Positions 1 to 11,777 of a stretch of DNA of 64,000 bases are shown here, piece by piece. The notes under the pieces were generated by a model. That model saw only the letters and a program-made list of their open reading frames with translations, was not told the origin of the DNA and made no database searches. A program made the translations under genes and the position numbers. Position 1 is the stretch's first letter, and each line of letters starts with the position of its first letter. Origin of the DNA: Echinococcus granulosus (lineage: Eukaryota > Platyhelminthes > Cestoda > Cyclophyllidea > Taeniidae); assembly GCF_000524195.1 (NCBI RefSeq), contig NW_020170402.1:83739-147738 (forward strand). Direction: 5' to 3'.

Positions 1-194
1 CATTCGTTTCCTACTAAACGTATGCGACAGGAAGGGGGAGTTAAGCGCACATTGTCCTAAAAGTTTTCTAATCCATCTGTACGTTTCTAACATGGCTGCC
101 TCTGTTTGCTTATTGGTGGCATTGGCAAACTTGTTCCATAAGAAGAGTAATCCTGCTTTCTTCTGGCCCGAATTTGTACGAAAAGTGGCAGAAG
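1..194 (+). CDS. candidate internal exon of an unknown plus-strand gene (partial)
   Basis: One frame is open without a stop from the window edge to a near-perfect splice donor (GAAG|GTGAGTATG) at 194/195, giving about 64 codons and ending in phase 1. The deduced peptide is mixed hydrophobic and polar, with a helical-looking stretch (MAASVCLLVALANLFHKK) from base 92. I do not recognise the family. Support comes from the open frame, the donor, and a phase-compatible acceptor at 473. It lies on the strand opposite the collagen-like gene, so it would be a convergent neighbour or a gene nested within that gene's 3' part. A chance open frame is possible. Confidence 0.42.
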
Positions 195-473
195 GTGAGT
201 ATGTACTGTGACGAGCTCCTTAAACATAAACTCATAAATGGAATGCTTTAAATTTAGCGTTGACTTGTGGGACCTCACATTAGGAGTTTGACGCATTGGG
301 TGGGGAACTACATTTGAGAGAGCTAAAATAGTCATTTACGTGGACACGGTGGTCTCCTTGTTGCTTTCCGGTGGACGTGTTAGGAAAAGACCATTGGAAT
401 TCAGAATACACTCGCTCTAAAATCCAGTCCGATCCTTAGCACTTCTCTCTTAATGGATCTCTCCCTGACGCAG

Positions 474-649
474 TTTACCTAGTGAAGACGCTCACGAATG
501 AAATAAGCAGTCCATTTATCATATCAACTGTCACAGTGGGTTGCTATTTGCTTAAGTACTTGTGTCACCAAAAGGAGAAGACTGGTGCACAACGATATCC
601 CTTTTTAAATAATTATTTGCCCACGCCAGTCTTTACATTCTTCTCCTAA
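474..649 (+). CDS. candidate terminal exon of the same unknown plus-strand gene
   Basis: A pyrimidine-rich acceptor (CTCTCCCTGACGCAG) at 472-473 opens a frame whose first two bases complete the phase-1 codon of the exon ending at 194. The frame runs 58 codons to TAA at 647-649. A second AG at 481-482 is in the same frame. The peptide contains a hydrophobic segment (FIISTVTVGCYLLKYL) followed by a charged tail. No AATAAA is visible directly downstream. Function is unknown. The stop lies only about 10 bases from the read-through stop of the opposing gene. Confidence 0.38.
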
Positions 650-694
650 TCAGCATTGTCATGAATTAGGGGGAATTGGACTACAGTCACCTAC

Positions 695-835
695 CTCTTC
701 AAAAGCGCCCTCCTGAGCCATCATAACATCACGATTATTCATTTGCTCCAAGTGGGGACAGACTTCAAGCAGGCGTAGGTGATAGCTGTAGGCTTGCTCA
801 GGATCCGGTGAAAACATGAGATCGCCAATAACGGC
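695..835 (-). CDS. TSPN gene exon 5
   Basis: Forty-seven codons after the acceptor TAATTTTTCACAG. They begin AVIGDLMFSPDPEQAYSY and include a Cys in EVCPHLEQ, like the conserved C-terminal Cys of the module. The exon ends at a donor (GAAGAG|GTAGGT). If the donor is not used, translation stops 11 codons later at 661-659 (last base 659). Confidence 0.78.
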
Positions 836-3800
836 CTGTGAAAAATTACCGAGTTCAATATATACGTAGGACGAATGCTGCTCAGGGGAAATGAGTAACA
901 CCGCTTACATCCCGAGAGCCTTGACCCTCTTGGCCGTGCAAGAGGAACACTTTTCCATCGCTGATGGCTGAGGGATCTGAGTTGCTTCGATGCAGAGTAG
1001 TGTATTCCTGCTCTACACCGTTTAACATCAACACTAAGGTATCACCCTTTACGCTCAGAGCGATCGAGGACCAACTAGATTGGTTTGGAAACAAAGGCTA
1101 AATTTTTGCAATAAGATGTATATAGCTCAAGTAATCATAACTATCACCCACAATTTTGTCTACTAGAGATTAAAATTTGTCTATCGGACAGTATTTAAAA
1201 TCTGACTTTCTCTAAGTTAACTGGTTTTAAACACAACGAAGTTGATTTGTGGCAAGTGGATGAAGATCAACCAGAAAATATCCCGATAGTGACTTATAAG
1301 TAAAAAATATGATCTGCTATACAGCTAAAATCTGCTTTTATGCTTGTAGGCAAAAGCGACTGATAAAAACTTACTCAATTGTAGCTATTTTCGACTATTC
1401 TTTAAGGAAACGGGGCTATTGTAATGATTCTTGTGCTAAGGGTCTCTCATCTCTTTTTTGCAGTTTAAAAAGCGTAAGTTTTAACTAGTATGCTTGATGA
1501 TATCGTCAGAGGTAACCTGGACCCTACAGTGATGGTGGCTTTGCTGATCGCAGCCCAACAGAATGAGAAGGCTAATTTTACCGACTAGATATTAGATCGA
1601 AATTTTGTACCGAAACCATTCCATATGAAGGGCTGTTTAAAAAAGCCATTGAAATCGTACCAACTTCTGATCAACTCCCAGATCTCCAGCTAAACAAGTT
1701 TTTAAACTACCACCTAAAATGCCTTATGTGTATCGTTCAGCAATGTAATCAAGTAATTCTACTCACCCATCACCAGTCAGAGTGTGATTTAGGCGAATTG
1801 TGTTGACAACTTCTGGAGTCTCCGACAATTTAAAGACGAGTTGACTGTCCAAAGTGAGACTCAAGATCTCTCCATCCGAGGCATCACGGACTTCCAGTAG
1901 GGTCTGAGGTCTGCCAGAGGTGTCCACTTTCACCAGGCCCATGATGGAGAAGGCGTCTGGGAGGCCGTCTAGCAGTGAGGAGTAAAGTTAGTGTTAGACG
2001 GAAACAAGGGTACACGCGCAGACTAAGGCTGCCTTATAGTAACCCTCACCAGGAAAGAAGGTCTTTGCGGATCTAGAGAGCTTGTCACTAGCCACATAGG
2101 AGAAGGCTGCTCCTACATTGTCACAAGCGCTGGCGTGTTTCCGCACGCTGGAACCCACTAGTTGATCGAGTTTGAATGCAGTGACAAAATCCACACTTCC
2201 TTGAAAGGACAGAAGATAAGTCGTAGTAGACAAATCCGAGTGATTTTGCAAAGCAGAAATAAGTACATAGCGAGATCTAAAGAGCTTCTCAAAGTGCGTG
2301 TAAGATATTTGCTGAAAGAAATAACCTTGTGGAGGGAATGATACGGTGAGCAAACATGGTCGGTTAATAATGGTTGTTTAAGTCCCTGCTAGAAATACAA
2401 ATTCCGGACACACTTAGGTAAGACCTTTTTTCTTCAATGGGATTTTTAACCCAAAACACCAAACAATTCAATTACTGGCCCCTTTGTGTTCTAGAAATAC
2501 CAAATTATCAACCTTAATCCGATATCTAACTACCGACCAGGGAGGATATGGCGCTAAATTTATAGCATGTACTCAAACTTAAGCAGGCTATGGCATTATT
2601 TGCTTAGAATTTGCCATTTTAGGCCATAAATAATAAAAAACTTCCCCTTACCACTTAATTAATAATCAGGAGTCAAATTGTTGGACCTGCGTCCATGTTC
2701 AGATCCTTCGAAATGCTACTCATGACTAAGTAGTATAAGCGAATAACCTCTTAGATGAGTCTGGAAGTTCAAATACCTTCAGAGCCACCTGTTACCTGCT
2801 ATCAGTCGCAATTAGTTTTCCAGGGAATGAATTAGTCAATGCAAGGTAATGTAAGCAATAACTGAAACAAAGTCAAAATTCAGTAGAAACCAGTATCGGC
2901 CTCAAAAGGGAGCATATCATCCATTATGCTCCTAAACAGCACCCATTTGTTTTCAATCCTTACATTATAAAATGCCAGTTGAAGCTAATAGAAGCAATGA
3001 GAGCTTGTCTGCTTAACAACACAGATTAAATTTAGTCGGAGAGTTGCAGAATCATCTCGTCAAATTCTTTACATGCCATTTGAGGAGGGTGCGGTATGTG
3101 GTAGCAGAACGCGTCTCCACGAATGAATGGTGGAAACGACGTTCTCAGTGTTAAATTACTCCTTTTAGGGTGCAAAGATCCTCAATTTTCAGTAGTGAGT
3201 ATTAAAAAACTAAGTTACAATGATCATATCATGTCTAAAGTGAGTTCTTAATGTTGGAGTTGAGAGTTAAGCAGGTGGATTCCACCTACTTCCATTAACA
3301 GAGGAAATACAATAAGCTTCTAGGAATGTTAATTTGTTCTCTACCTCTTTCATATCGTGTATTTAACCTTGTTCTCCGGCTAATCGAGTAGTGATGAGAT
3401 TTGGCTTCTAAATCACAATGTCACAGTTCTGAGGCATCACTTCAAGTGGAAGTATTTAAGAGTACAACTTTAGAGGGTCAGTTATGCAGCTTAAAATGGA
3501 ATGTCTACTTTCTGGATACTGCGAATTTGCTCCGGATTACGTACACCTTATGAAACAGTTCTACCTTCCCCACTTATTTCTGTTATAATTGCAGAATTAG
3601 GTAGTTAAATTAGAGAGAGGAGATGCTGATAAGCTCGGAATAGTTCCTGCTTTCCTAATAAACAGAAATATTTTCACATTTAAAACATCTGGGAAGTCGA
3701 GGAATTAAACTAGATGAAAGGTTAGACAAACTCAAAGTGGAGGAGATAATGAGGAGCGGAATGCCTACCTGGCGGCAGTTGGCTGCCATGAGGAGATAGT

Positions 3801-3871
3801 TCCAAGGCATTGACGCAGCCGAGGGCTGTGAAGAGCAGAATCAGCAGCGCCCTCAGCCGAGGTTGCAACAT
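695..3871 (-). CDS. fibrillar-collagen-like N-terminus: signal peptide plus TSPN/laminin-G domain (partial, 5 exons)
   Basis: Five exons on the minus strand (3871-3769, 2325-2050, 1968-1767, 1074-909, 835-695) join in compatible phases (1, 1, 2, 0) to give 296 codons. Residues 1-22 form a signal peptide (MLQPRLRALLILLFTALG...). The rest matches the thrombospondin N-terminal-like module of fibrillar collagens. Residues about 125-132 carry the FFPDGLPDAFSI block. A DGWSSIALSVKG block corresponds to the collagen DGKWHRIALSV region, and an IGDLMFSPDPEQAY block to the GDIQQLLFVPDPRAAYDY region. In the family this globular domain is secreted, regulates fibril assembly in the extracellular matrix, and precedes a variable region and a Gly-X-Y helix. 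None of that helix is in the window, so assignment to collagen rather than another TSPN protein is inference. The 2325 acceptor (ACAAG) was chosen because only it fits the phase of exon 1. Confidence 0.8.
909..1074 (-). CDS. TSPN gene exon 4
   Basis: Fifty-five codons, beginning WSSIALSVKGDTLVLMLNG and ending GQGSRD at a GTAAGC donor in phase 0. The single leading base completes the Gly left by exon 3. This is the DGxWHxIALSV strand region typical of collagen-type TSPN modules. Confidence 0.82.
1767..1968 (-). CDS. TSPN gene exon 3 (core beta-sandwich)
   Basis: The acceptor CTGCTAG and donor GG|GTGAGT are clear. The exon encodes DGLPDAFSIMGLVKVD and continues to ...RLNHTLTGDG. The first two bases complete the Asp of the FPDGLP motif, which supports the join to exon 2. 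Confidence 0.82.
2050..2325 (-). CDS. TSPN gene exon 2 (N-terminal half of TSPN domain)
   Basis: Ninety-one codons plus split codons at both ends. It contains VDFVTAFKLDQLVGSSV and ends in SAKTFFP at a GTGAGG donor in phase 1. An alternative acceptor (TTTCTTTCAG) at 2312-2313 is stronger in sequence but would need an undetected intervening exon because it is phase 0. Confidence 0.75.
3769..3871 (-). CDS. TSPN gene exon 1 (signal peptide)
   Basis: ATG at 3871-3869 encodes 34 residues: a basic N-terminus, then an L/A/I-rich hydrophobic core and a likely cleavage site after ...GCVNA. The exon ends in phase 1 at a donor (CCAG|GTAGGC). The upstream sequence is GC-rich. The hydrophobic core and the donor decide this start. 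Confidence 0.78.
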
Positions 3872-4130
3872 CCTCGGAGTTCAGCAGCGCCGTATGCGGT
3901 GTGCTTCTGCGTTGCTGCCGTCGTGTGCCCTCTCCGAGACTCGAGATTTCACCCACGCACGCAAGCTAGCCTCCTTGCCTCAGTGTATGTGTGCGGCACT
4001 CGACTTCCCCCATCCCACTCCATTGGTTGGAAGTGGCGCGTGCAGACACACATGCATGCGATGCGCGCGAAATTGGAGGGTGCAGTTCGAGCGATCGATC
4101 CGCGGTGACGGAAGACCGCTGCTGTTGCTA
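3872..4130 (-). promoter_or_regulatory. putative promoter / 5' region of the TSPN gene
   Basis: This stretch just upstream of the minus-strand start is clearly more GC- and CpG-rich than its surroundings. It carries a CCAAT motif on the minus strand (ATTGG at 4022-4026, about 150 bases upstream of the ATG) and alternating GCATGCG-type sequence at 4051-4070. No TATA box is evident at a suitable distance. Promoter function is inferred from position and composition only. Confidence 0.35.
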
Positions 4131-4139
4131 CTGTCGTAG

Positions 4140-5724
4140 TTGTTCCAATTGATCTCAAGTTTGTCATACCGGATCCTAACTATCAATGCCTTGATACTTG
4201 AATCATTTGGGCCTGGATTTTAAGGATTGACCCAAGTCGTTTGACTGACTTTTTCTAACTTAGCAGCTGACGAAATCAGTCGGGTAGCTCCTATAAAATT
4301 TATTTGATGGTAAGGAGGAACTACTTAGGGTTATGTGAGGTTAGTTCTCACTGCTTACGCATCACGAAGCGGGCTAGATGAAGGAGACGATAATGACATG
4401 TAAGTACTCAACTTAAATCTGGTGGGTTGGGGAATGCTGCAAATGTCTTTTAACTTAAAATAATTGGCCGATGTTTAATTTCTTGAAATGAAAACACTTT
4501 GAGCGTCAAATTTATGCTAATTTACTAAAAGAACCTCTCTAACTCCAAGTAAATGAAGAATAATGTATTCTCCCCAAGATATCACAGTTTTACTATATTT
4601 TCCCGCTCTTGCCGTTTTTTGGTATGTCAAACAGTCAATGCCGTTTCGCTTAGACCATGAGCTTGATCTAAGTTGACGTATGGATCCATTTAATTATGAC
4701 AAATTGTTCGTTAAATTTAATAACTCTAGTTAGAATCTTACCAAGGAGGTGGTATACGACTTGCCGATCCTAAGCTACACTGATTAGCTGCTTACTATTT
4801 TGGTTTGATATTTTGAAATTTAATGCCTCAAAATTCAGAGTAATATCTTATCAAATGCATTGTTAGTCAAAAAGTGTCAATCAGTGGCGTAAATCCCTAA
4901 GCTCACTTGTAATGCAGCTGTATGAGCCAATCAGCTACCGGGCAGCAGCGAAATTGGGTCACCCCTTCTAATTGGTGTGTGCCTCCACCAGCGACCCAGA
5001 TAAGACCAATAGAAATTACCAGAAATATGTGTGTCAGTAGGCTGAGATAAGAATACGTCTTGTGGTTTATTTAGTTCGTAATCACAGCGGCAGGAGGGCG
5101 CTAAGAGAATCGTGGATTTTTTGTGCCATGAAAACGCCTGATGATGTTAAATATCCCGCGTGGAGGATGCTGCTAATGTGTATTTGGGTGGGGAAACTTG
5201 TTTATAAAATGCAGCGAATCTGGACTTTTGCAGATTTGATGTTTTCGCCGGGCAAGAAGTGCCCATGTATACGCTACCTCCATGAAATTAAAAAATGACG
5301 TGTCTGTTGAAGCATTTTATCGATAACTTGAACATTTTGTGGACCTGTAATGTGTACTACTGAAATTTTAAAGATTTTTAAACTGGTTAGGATTAAATAT
5401 TTTAACCATGAAACACTTAAGGAGGAAAACGCATTTTATGTATTTTTGATGACACATCAGTTTTAAAAGAGAATGGGTCTTATTCAACTGTTACTTTAGC
5501 CGATAAACCCACTTTGTGGGATCTTTTATTCGTATTTTCCTTTGCAGTTTATCTTAGAAAACAGTTATTCTAAGTAAAAATTAAGTTGGTTAGGTTGCTA
5601 ACCTAACAATTGGGATACTTGTGTGCAGCTTATACCTGCTTATAACAGGTAGATTCCGTTTACTGTCAGGATGTCAGAGGACAACCGACCTCCTTAGCTA
5701 TGGCCATGTTTTCCTCCATAATGC
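4140..5724. other. AT-rich intergenic DNA, nothing recognised
   Basis: Short open frames on both strands lack codon character or splice context. No repeat copy or RNA gene was recognised. Confidence 0.5.
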
Positions 5725-5885
5725 AATAACCCAAATCTTCTCCGAAGCCAAAAGAAGGCACGATAATAGGACAGAATATGTATTCCTGACGTACAGATGG
5801 GTTAGGGGAAGCGGCACTGCCTCAGCCTGGAGGTTATGCTGCTTAGCAGAGGTACAAAATACCCGTGTAAGCAAAACAAACTTGT
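5725..5885 (+). repeat. solo terminal repeat of the TRIM-like family
   Basis: The core AAGAAGGCACGATAATAGG is followed by CAGAATATGTATTCCTGACG and a CCTGGAGG/GCAGAGGTACA tail. This matches the terminal repeats of the full-length elements elsewhere in the window. No internal region is adjacent, so it is a solo copy, probably from recombination between two terminal repeats. Confidence 0.7.
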
Positions 5886-8174
5886 TTGTAACGCGACATG
5901 ATTTTGTGCAACCAGCTGTTGTATACCGATAAGGAAAGTGTCACACATTTGTGGCGCTATGATCGTATCCGAAAATTGGTGTTCAGCAAGTTTGTGAAAT
6001 AATGGGGCGAATGTGGCACCTCCTCTTGCCATATTATTTAATCCATTCTGTTTGATTGCTTAAACTCAATTCCTACTCAACACTTGTCAGTACCACGAAA
6101 AAGAGAAGGCACTAGAATTTTTGGTCAATTTTACATAATTTTTCGTAGAAATTCCATGTTCCTATGCTCATTTTCTACTGATCTATTTACAAGTAGGCGT
6201 AACAAGTGAATATGAACTGTAATTGGTTTCCTCATTATAAGCTTAAAAGATACTGAATCACGTTATTCTTGTCTATATCAGGCATGACCGGTTTTTTTAA
6301 GCAACTTTTCTGTGAAGCCAGTGGAATCCACACACATTAAAACAATCAGCGAAAGAGGAAACTTAGCGGAATTTTCAAAGCACCTCGCTGCAATGGCTAC
6401 CCATCTCTTGTAGGTCCTTGTTTACACCCAAGCATAGACAGATACGTATCCTCGACCATGGTTCCTAACATTTCTTTCTCTTTCACGGTCCTCTCATCAT
6501 AAAATGACTATCAAATGTGGTAGACGTGATTACAGCTTGTGTGCTCTACGATAAGACGTTAATTTGATTGCAAAATGTCGAAAATGTTTTCTTTAGAAGC
6601 AGCCAAGACTAGTGAATCTGTTGGAAGAAACTTCTGCATATTACTAGACATTGCGTTACCTTTTATACCATAGCGTAAATCTTACCTTTTAAATGTAACT
6701 TTTGAAATGGGGAGGTGATGCCTCTCCATATTCACCCTCCGTGTTTCCTCCGTATTTCTGCAGGCAACTGTCACCTGAACTTGTAAGCTAACAGTCATTT
6801 CTGGGAATAGTAAGTTTTGAAGGCAAGGTCTTGCCTTATTGGGGCATGAAGATGAACTAGAAAGCGAATGTAAAGTCACTGGGCTATGTAGTACTTTGAC
6901 AGAACTTCTGGGCAGGCAACAGAGGAGGTGACTCTTCTTGAACCCTCGTGTTGGTGAAATAACTCTTTCTAAGACAGGTCATTCAAGGAATAAGAACCAA
7001 AGTTGGTGTTGGTTTATTTCCATGACAACCTACCCTTTTCAGTGACCTCAGACTCGACTATTTTAACACAATTTAAAAATTTCTTTTGCTGCCCAAAATG
7101 ACATTACAAATGGTCTGTGAATCAACTGATAAGGTAGACTTCTAACGAAAAATGAAAGTGACTTCCGTCATCACAATGTTAAACTAAGGGTACTCCACTG
7201 ATAAAATTAGATTTTCATTGCAAAGGAAGCAAAAGAGGATGCATAATTACTGCCTCTCATCAATTCCTCCCCTTCGCTTCTTCATCCTTTGCACGCCCCC
7301 AGGCTGTCTTTCGTCTCATTTGTCCCTTGTTCCTCATCCAGCTGTCAAAACGCTTGAAATGTGTTAACTCATAATCACAAAGGCGAGGCAGGAGGTGATG
7401 CTTGTATTAGTGGTGGTGGTGATGATGGTAAATGAACGAGTTAGCGCATTCCTAGTCTTTTTTCTCCCTATTAGGTAGGGCCTTTCTACATCGACACCTA
7501 CGCGCGTATAGACCTCCACTAGCATCGGAGGTCTTGTTAACTGTAATTACTCTGTCATATCTAATCTATCAACTGCTGGGGTGCAGAGGGGGTGGGCAAC
7601 GGACTAATTTGTCCATCAGGCTGGGGCGAATGGGAGAGGACTTGCCTCACTCAGAGGAGAGCAGGCAGGCAGACGGATAGATCCCGTGCTTATCAGCAAA
7701 GCATGCTTATTGAATTACCTGGCGCATATACTACTAAATAGTAATGCCGATATTTCCAGGTCATTTAATGCCTTTCTTAAATTCTGGAGGATCAACAAAG
7801 AAATAAGAAAGAGGCATATTTTTTCGAAGAACTACTGACTTGAAGGCGATTCCGTATTTCAAATAGGTTCGGTGATTTATGTATTTTGAGGAAAAGATCA
7901 GACTACGATACTATTGAATAAAATGGATTTTGTTTACAAGCTGTTCCATCCCTTCTCCTCTTAGCCAATTTTTAATGTGCGCGTGCGCACGAGTAAACGA
8001 AAAGTTGGCTTATTTTTCAGGCAGTTCTAATAAGTCGCCTGTTCTTCAAGTAGCACCAGTCAGAAGTGGATCACCCATTAAAAGAGCAGCATTTTTATCT
8101 ACTTTATTGCAAAATCTCCTGGCATTAAATGCTGTAGGTGGATTATTTATTTATCAATTCATTTTGGTTTTACG
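5886..8174. other. intergenic DNA without recognised genes
   Basis: AT-rich with scattered pyrimidine tracts (for example 7255-7340) and a short GGT/GAT-rich stretch near 7410-7430. I see no convincing exon, RNA gene or repeat copy here. Confidence 0.5.
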
Positions 8175-9190
8175 GTAACCAAAGACTCCTCCCTTGTACT
8201 TCTGCTGGACGCCATGGCCTTTGGCACATGCCAGTAGCCTTCAGCCCTTCTGTACATAGACAGTGCATATTCCGATCCAATATTATACCTTCTTTCGACC
8301 TTAGAGAAGACCTGGGCCGCTACGTTGGTAGCAGTGTAAAGCGAACCCGATTTTAAAGTACAACTACCTTGATCTCCTTTTCAGAATGCTAAACCTTAGC
8401 ACGGCGGAAAAAGAGTATATGCTTCAGGTGGAAGAATTTGTAACGCCCCCCAATAGAAGGGTTAATATTGACGTCTACCTTGACCTACTACTCCAGTATT
8501 GTGTCCTGGAGGAAAGTGACGCTATCCGCATACCATCTGGAGAAGCTCGTTACGGGGCTGTATACAGATGTCAAATAAGTAAACACGAGATTCATCCTCT
8601 ACCTCCATACAAGCTGGATGAAACCCAAATAATTATTTCAGTAATTAATGAAGTGAAGACAAAGTGGCAAGGAGTAATAGATGCAAACCCTTAGTCCCAG
8701 GAAGCTACTTAGATCCCGTCCTCTATTAAATGACTTCTTTTAGGCCAGTATTCCTACGACGAGCGTTGAACATGCGGAGTGGCATGTGCATTCCCCTTCC
8801 TCCATTACAATTCTCAAATGGGACTAAATCCCGAACCCATTGGAATTGCCAAGAGAGGCTAGTAATGTTGCAGTCAGATACAATCTCTGTTGCCCTCAAA
8901 TTCGCTGGCTGGACGGACAGCTAGTATGTGTTTCCTTACGGCGCCAACTACGTTGTGATGAGTGGTGAGAGATGTTGACCAAAGAGAGGGTCGGGAACGA
9001 AGCTCAAATGAGGAAAGGAAGGGCTATGTAATGCGGGCACTGAAGCTTCTGCCGCTGTGCCTCTGCCGGGCGGCCCGGACTCTGAGCCATGCCAGTAGCT
9101 CTCCCTGCCCTTCCGTGAGTGTGCAATACACATTCTGTCGGAACATTTTGTTTCCTTTCGTCTTCCGAAATTCATGGGGAGTTATTTAAA
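8175..9190 (-). mobile_element. full-length TRIM-like element (minus orientation)
   Basis: Two direct terminal repeats (about 8175-8345 and 9045-9190) share CTTCTGC.GG, CAGCCCTTCTGTAC and the reverse-complement core TTCTGYCGGAA/ATTCCGATCC, with the CTTTCGTCTT-type end. They flank an internal region of about 0.7 kb. A 102-codon open frame at 8386-8694 lies inside the element, antisense to its reading direction as set by other copies; no retroviral or LINE motif is visible in it. The copy is diverged and presumably old. Confidence 0.68.
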
Positions 9191-10028
9191 GAACGTATGC
9201 AGACAAACAAATTAAACTTTATATGAGCAAGCGTTAGACTAATATAGTTTAAATAAACTGGCTTTGGAATAATTTATGCCAGGTAAATAAACTATGATTA
9301 TGAATAATTTAGAAGATGACCATTACATAATGGACTTATTTAGTACTAATTTTGTTAGACATTATCCCCGAGCTATTTCTTTATATTTTTTGAAGGGTAG
9401 ATCCAGCAAAGTGCAATTTTGGTTCCTTTTTTTAAGACCCATGCATTTGGCTATTTGTCAACGATATTGCTGAACTATGTGATTTTTGGAATCAAAATGA
9501 ACTGCTTATTTATGTCAACAGTGTATGTACTAAAGAAAAAATGAACATAATGACTAGAGCCGGCCTTTAGGATAGTGAGTTAACTAAAACATTCTGCAAC
9601 TCGTTAATCCTAATGAGTATCTTCAAGTAATATGTGTGCATTACCAGCTTCAAAGGAATAACTAAAGAACGGAAAATGCATCTGGTCTTGAAAAGGGTTA
9701 TTTGCCCCTTGCTTTTTTATTTATAATTGCCAAAGAACTTACTTGGAGGTAAATTACCATAACGGTGCATGGCCGCTAAAAAAACTGACAAATAAAGTTC
9801 CCTCTTACGCACACTTTTATGGGCCATATAAGTGGGCAAATCGTTTTGGTAAAGGAATTTGCTCAGGATGTTTGGAAATTTACATCCAGAATGCAAGTGA
9901 CCTGAAAGGGCGAACTACCGATGGTTTACCAACTCGATGTTAAATATTTGCTAAGGTTCCTTTTAAAAATTTCGCAAAAAAGACGTTTTACCATTTCTTA
10001 AATATGAAGCACATGATTCCTTGCTCCG
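9191..10028. other. AT-rich intergenic DNA, nothing recognised
   Basis: No exon-like frame with splice sites and no repeat copy was found. A 66-codon frame at 9743-9943 has no supporting context. Confidence 0.45.
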
Positions 10029-10425
10029 AAAGAGGGTCCTTTGGTGCTCGGGCTCGCCTCTAAAGACGTCACGAGGCATATGAGTTTGGAAGTAACAACA
10101 TCAGAAATGACCAGAAGGACTTGCAGTATGGCTCCAGTTATCAATTGCATTCCTATAGAACACGGAAATGGGGTAGTTAGGCTTCGCCACAGATCCTCCC
10201 ATCCGCAGCATATGTCCTTCTTCCTTCACATTAAGGTTTAGCAGTTAGCAATGGAAATAGCCATTGTTTTATGGGATCAAGTTTACAATTCACTGCCACA
10301 AATATGACTATCCTGGACTTCCTTAAAGACAGAAAAAGACATAACGATGGTAGAATGCTTATTCTCGACATGTCGAAGGGTTAGGGCTATTGGCACTTAT
10401 CGAAAGTACAAAGCCCCTGACCTCT
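10029..10425 (+). mobile_element. 5'-truncated TRIM-like element
   Basis: The 3' part of the internal region is recognisable by CCGCAGCATATGTCCTTCTT and AAGGTTTAGCAGTTAGC, shared with copies at 12.4, 41.2 and 51.4 kb. It is followed by a terminal repeat (core GAAAAAGACATAACGATGG, GGGCTATTGGCA) ending near 10425. The left terminal repeat was not found. Confidence 0.6.
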
Positions 10426-11029
10426 ATTGTCCGCTTAACCAAAAGAAAACGTTGGAGATATGCCAGCTCTGTGACTAAAACAATTAAGCATATTATTAAA
10501 AGCGCGCAGCATTTTTAGGTTTAACTACTTTTCTGTTCAGTTCAGTAGTTCCTTTTAAACCCTGTAAACTACAGTACTGTGATTAAAATCCAGGCATATG
10601 TTTAGAGATGTTAAACCATTTCTTCATAACAATGACAAGTTAGTTTCCGGATTGTTTTAATTGTGACAGGTCAGCTGCTGCCAGTTATGGTGTTTCCTCG
10701 GAAGTGACAACATTTTCGCTTTTGTAGGAGAAGATAGTAAAGATATGTCTGTGAAACGGATTAAATATGATTGTAAATTTAGAGCAAATCAACAAAAAGC
10801 TATTTAATGGGATGAAGAAGGCAGACAAAGACATAGTTTAGGCGATCAAAAGCCAAAATGCACGAAGCCGGAGACAAATTAATAAATCTCTCGTAAACCT
10901 CCTAATTTTTTTGAGGAGTCGGTGAATAGCCTTTCATTTTTTTATGCATCAAAAAGAAATGGGTTGGGTGATTCAAAGATTACAGATAAAGGATATGCAA
11001 ATGGCTGAATCTCTTAATACTCGTCGTTT

Positions 11030-11185
11030 TGGTTGCGCGGGCACCTTGATTGTACTTCTGCTGGGCGGAATGTCCTCCGTGTTGTCAGTAACCTCCAGTT
11101 CTCCTGTACGTTGACAATACGGATTCTGCCGAAGAAGTGCATTCTTTCTTTTTCATGTAGGGCTCAGGGGGTGTAGCTACGCTGG
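11030..11185 (-). repeat. solo terminal repeat of the TRIM-like family
   Basis: Minus-oriented copy: GTACTTCTGCTGGGCGG, CTGTACGTTGACAATACG and GATTCTGCCGAAG in the order of the reversed terminal repeat. No internal region adjoins it. Confidence 0.65.
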
Positions 11186-11777
11186 AAAGATGGAGTCCTC
11201 TCTGAGGACATTAGAGGTGGGCCATTGATAGAGGTAACCAACGGATCTTGAGGGGTCAAAACGTGTGTTGGTTTGAATTCTCCACTATGTTAGCTACCAT
11301 CTGGAGTAAAATTAATCCAAAGGACAAAAGGTACCACACATTACGATTAGCTAATCTCCGTTAAATGTGATGTATTTTATCATTCAGTATATTTCAAGAG
11401 CACCGTAATTACTCGGGCCATAGCAGCACTAGGTTGCTTTGTTTGCTTTGTGTGCACCTCAACCAGTTTATAATCTCATCTCAGCTTTTGGCTGTGAGAT
11501 TTAAACAATTACGCTTATTCTTCTAAAATATACCGCCGACTAATTTCACCTATCCTTATCAGATTGTTTATTCATGAATCAGAGGGGTCGTGCATATGGG
11601 AATACTTAAATAATTTAACCAAAAAATATTTTTGGAGTAAAATTCAGCTACTCATTTTACCCTAATCAAAAGGTTTTGAAAATATGTATTTAGTTTTCGA
11701 ATCCTATTTACTCACAGAGTCGACCCTCCTTTTACTACCTTATGCAACACTTCGACGCTGAGGTAATAGTGCATAAT

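Noticed and set aside
3810..4186. Several overlapping frames on both strands upstream of the TSPN start
   Set aside because: They result from GC-rich promoter-type sequence; none has motifs, and they overlap the signal-peptide exon in other frames.
8386..8694. 102-codon plus-strand open frame
   Set aside because: It lies wholly inside the minus-oriented TRIM-like element between its two terminal repeats, and corresponding frames are not kept in other copies.
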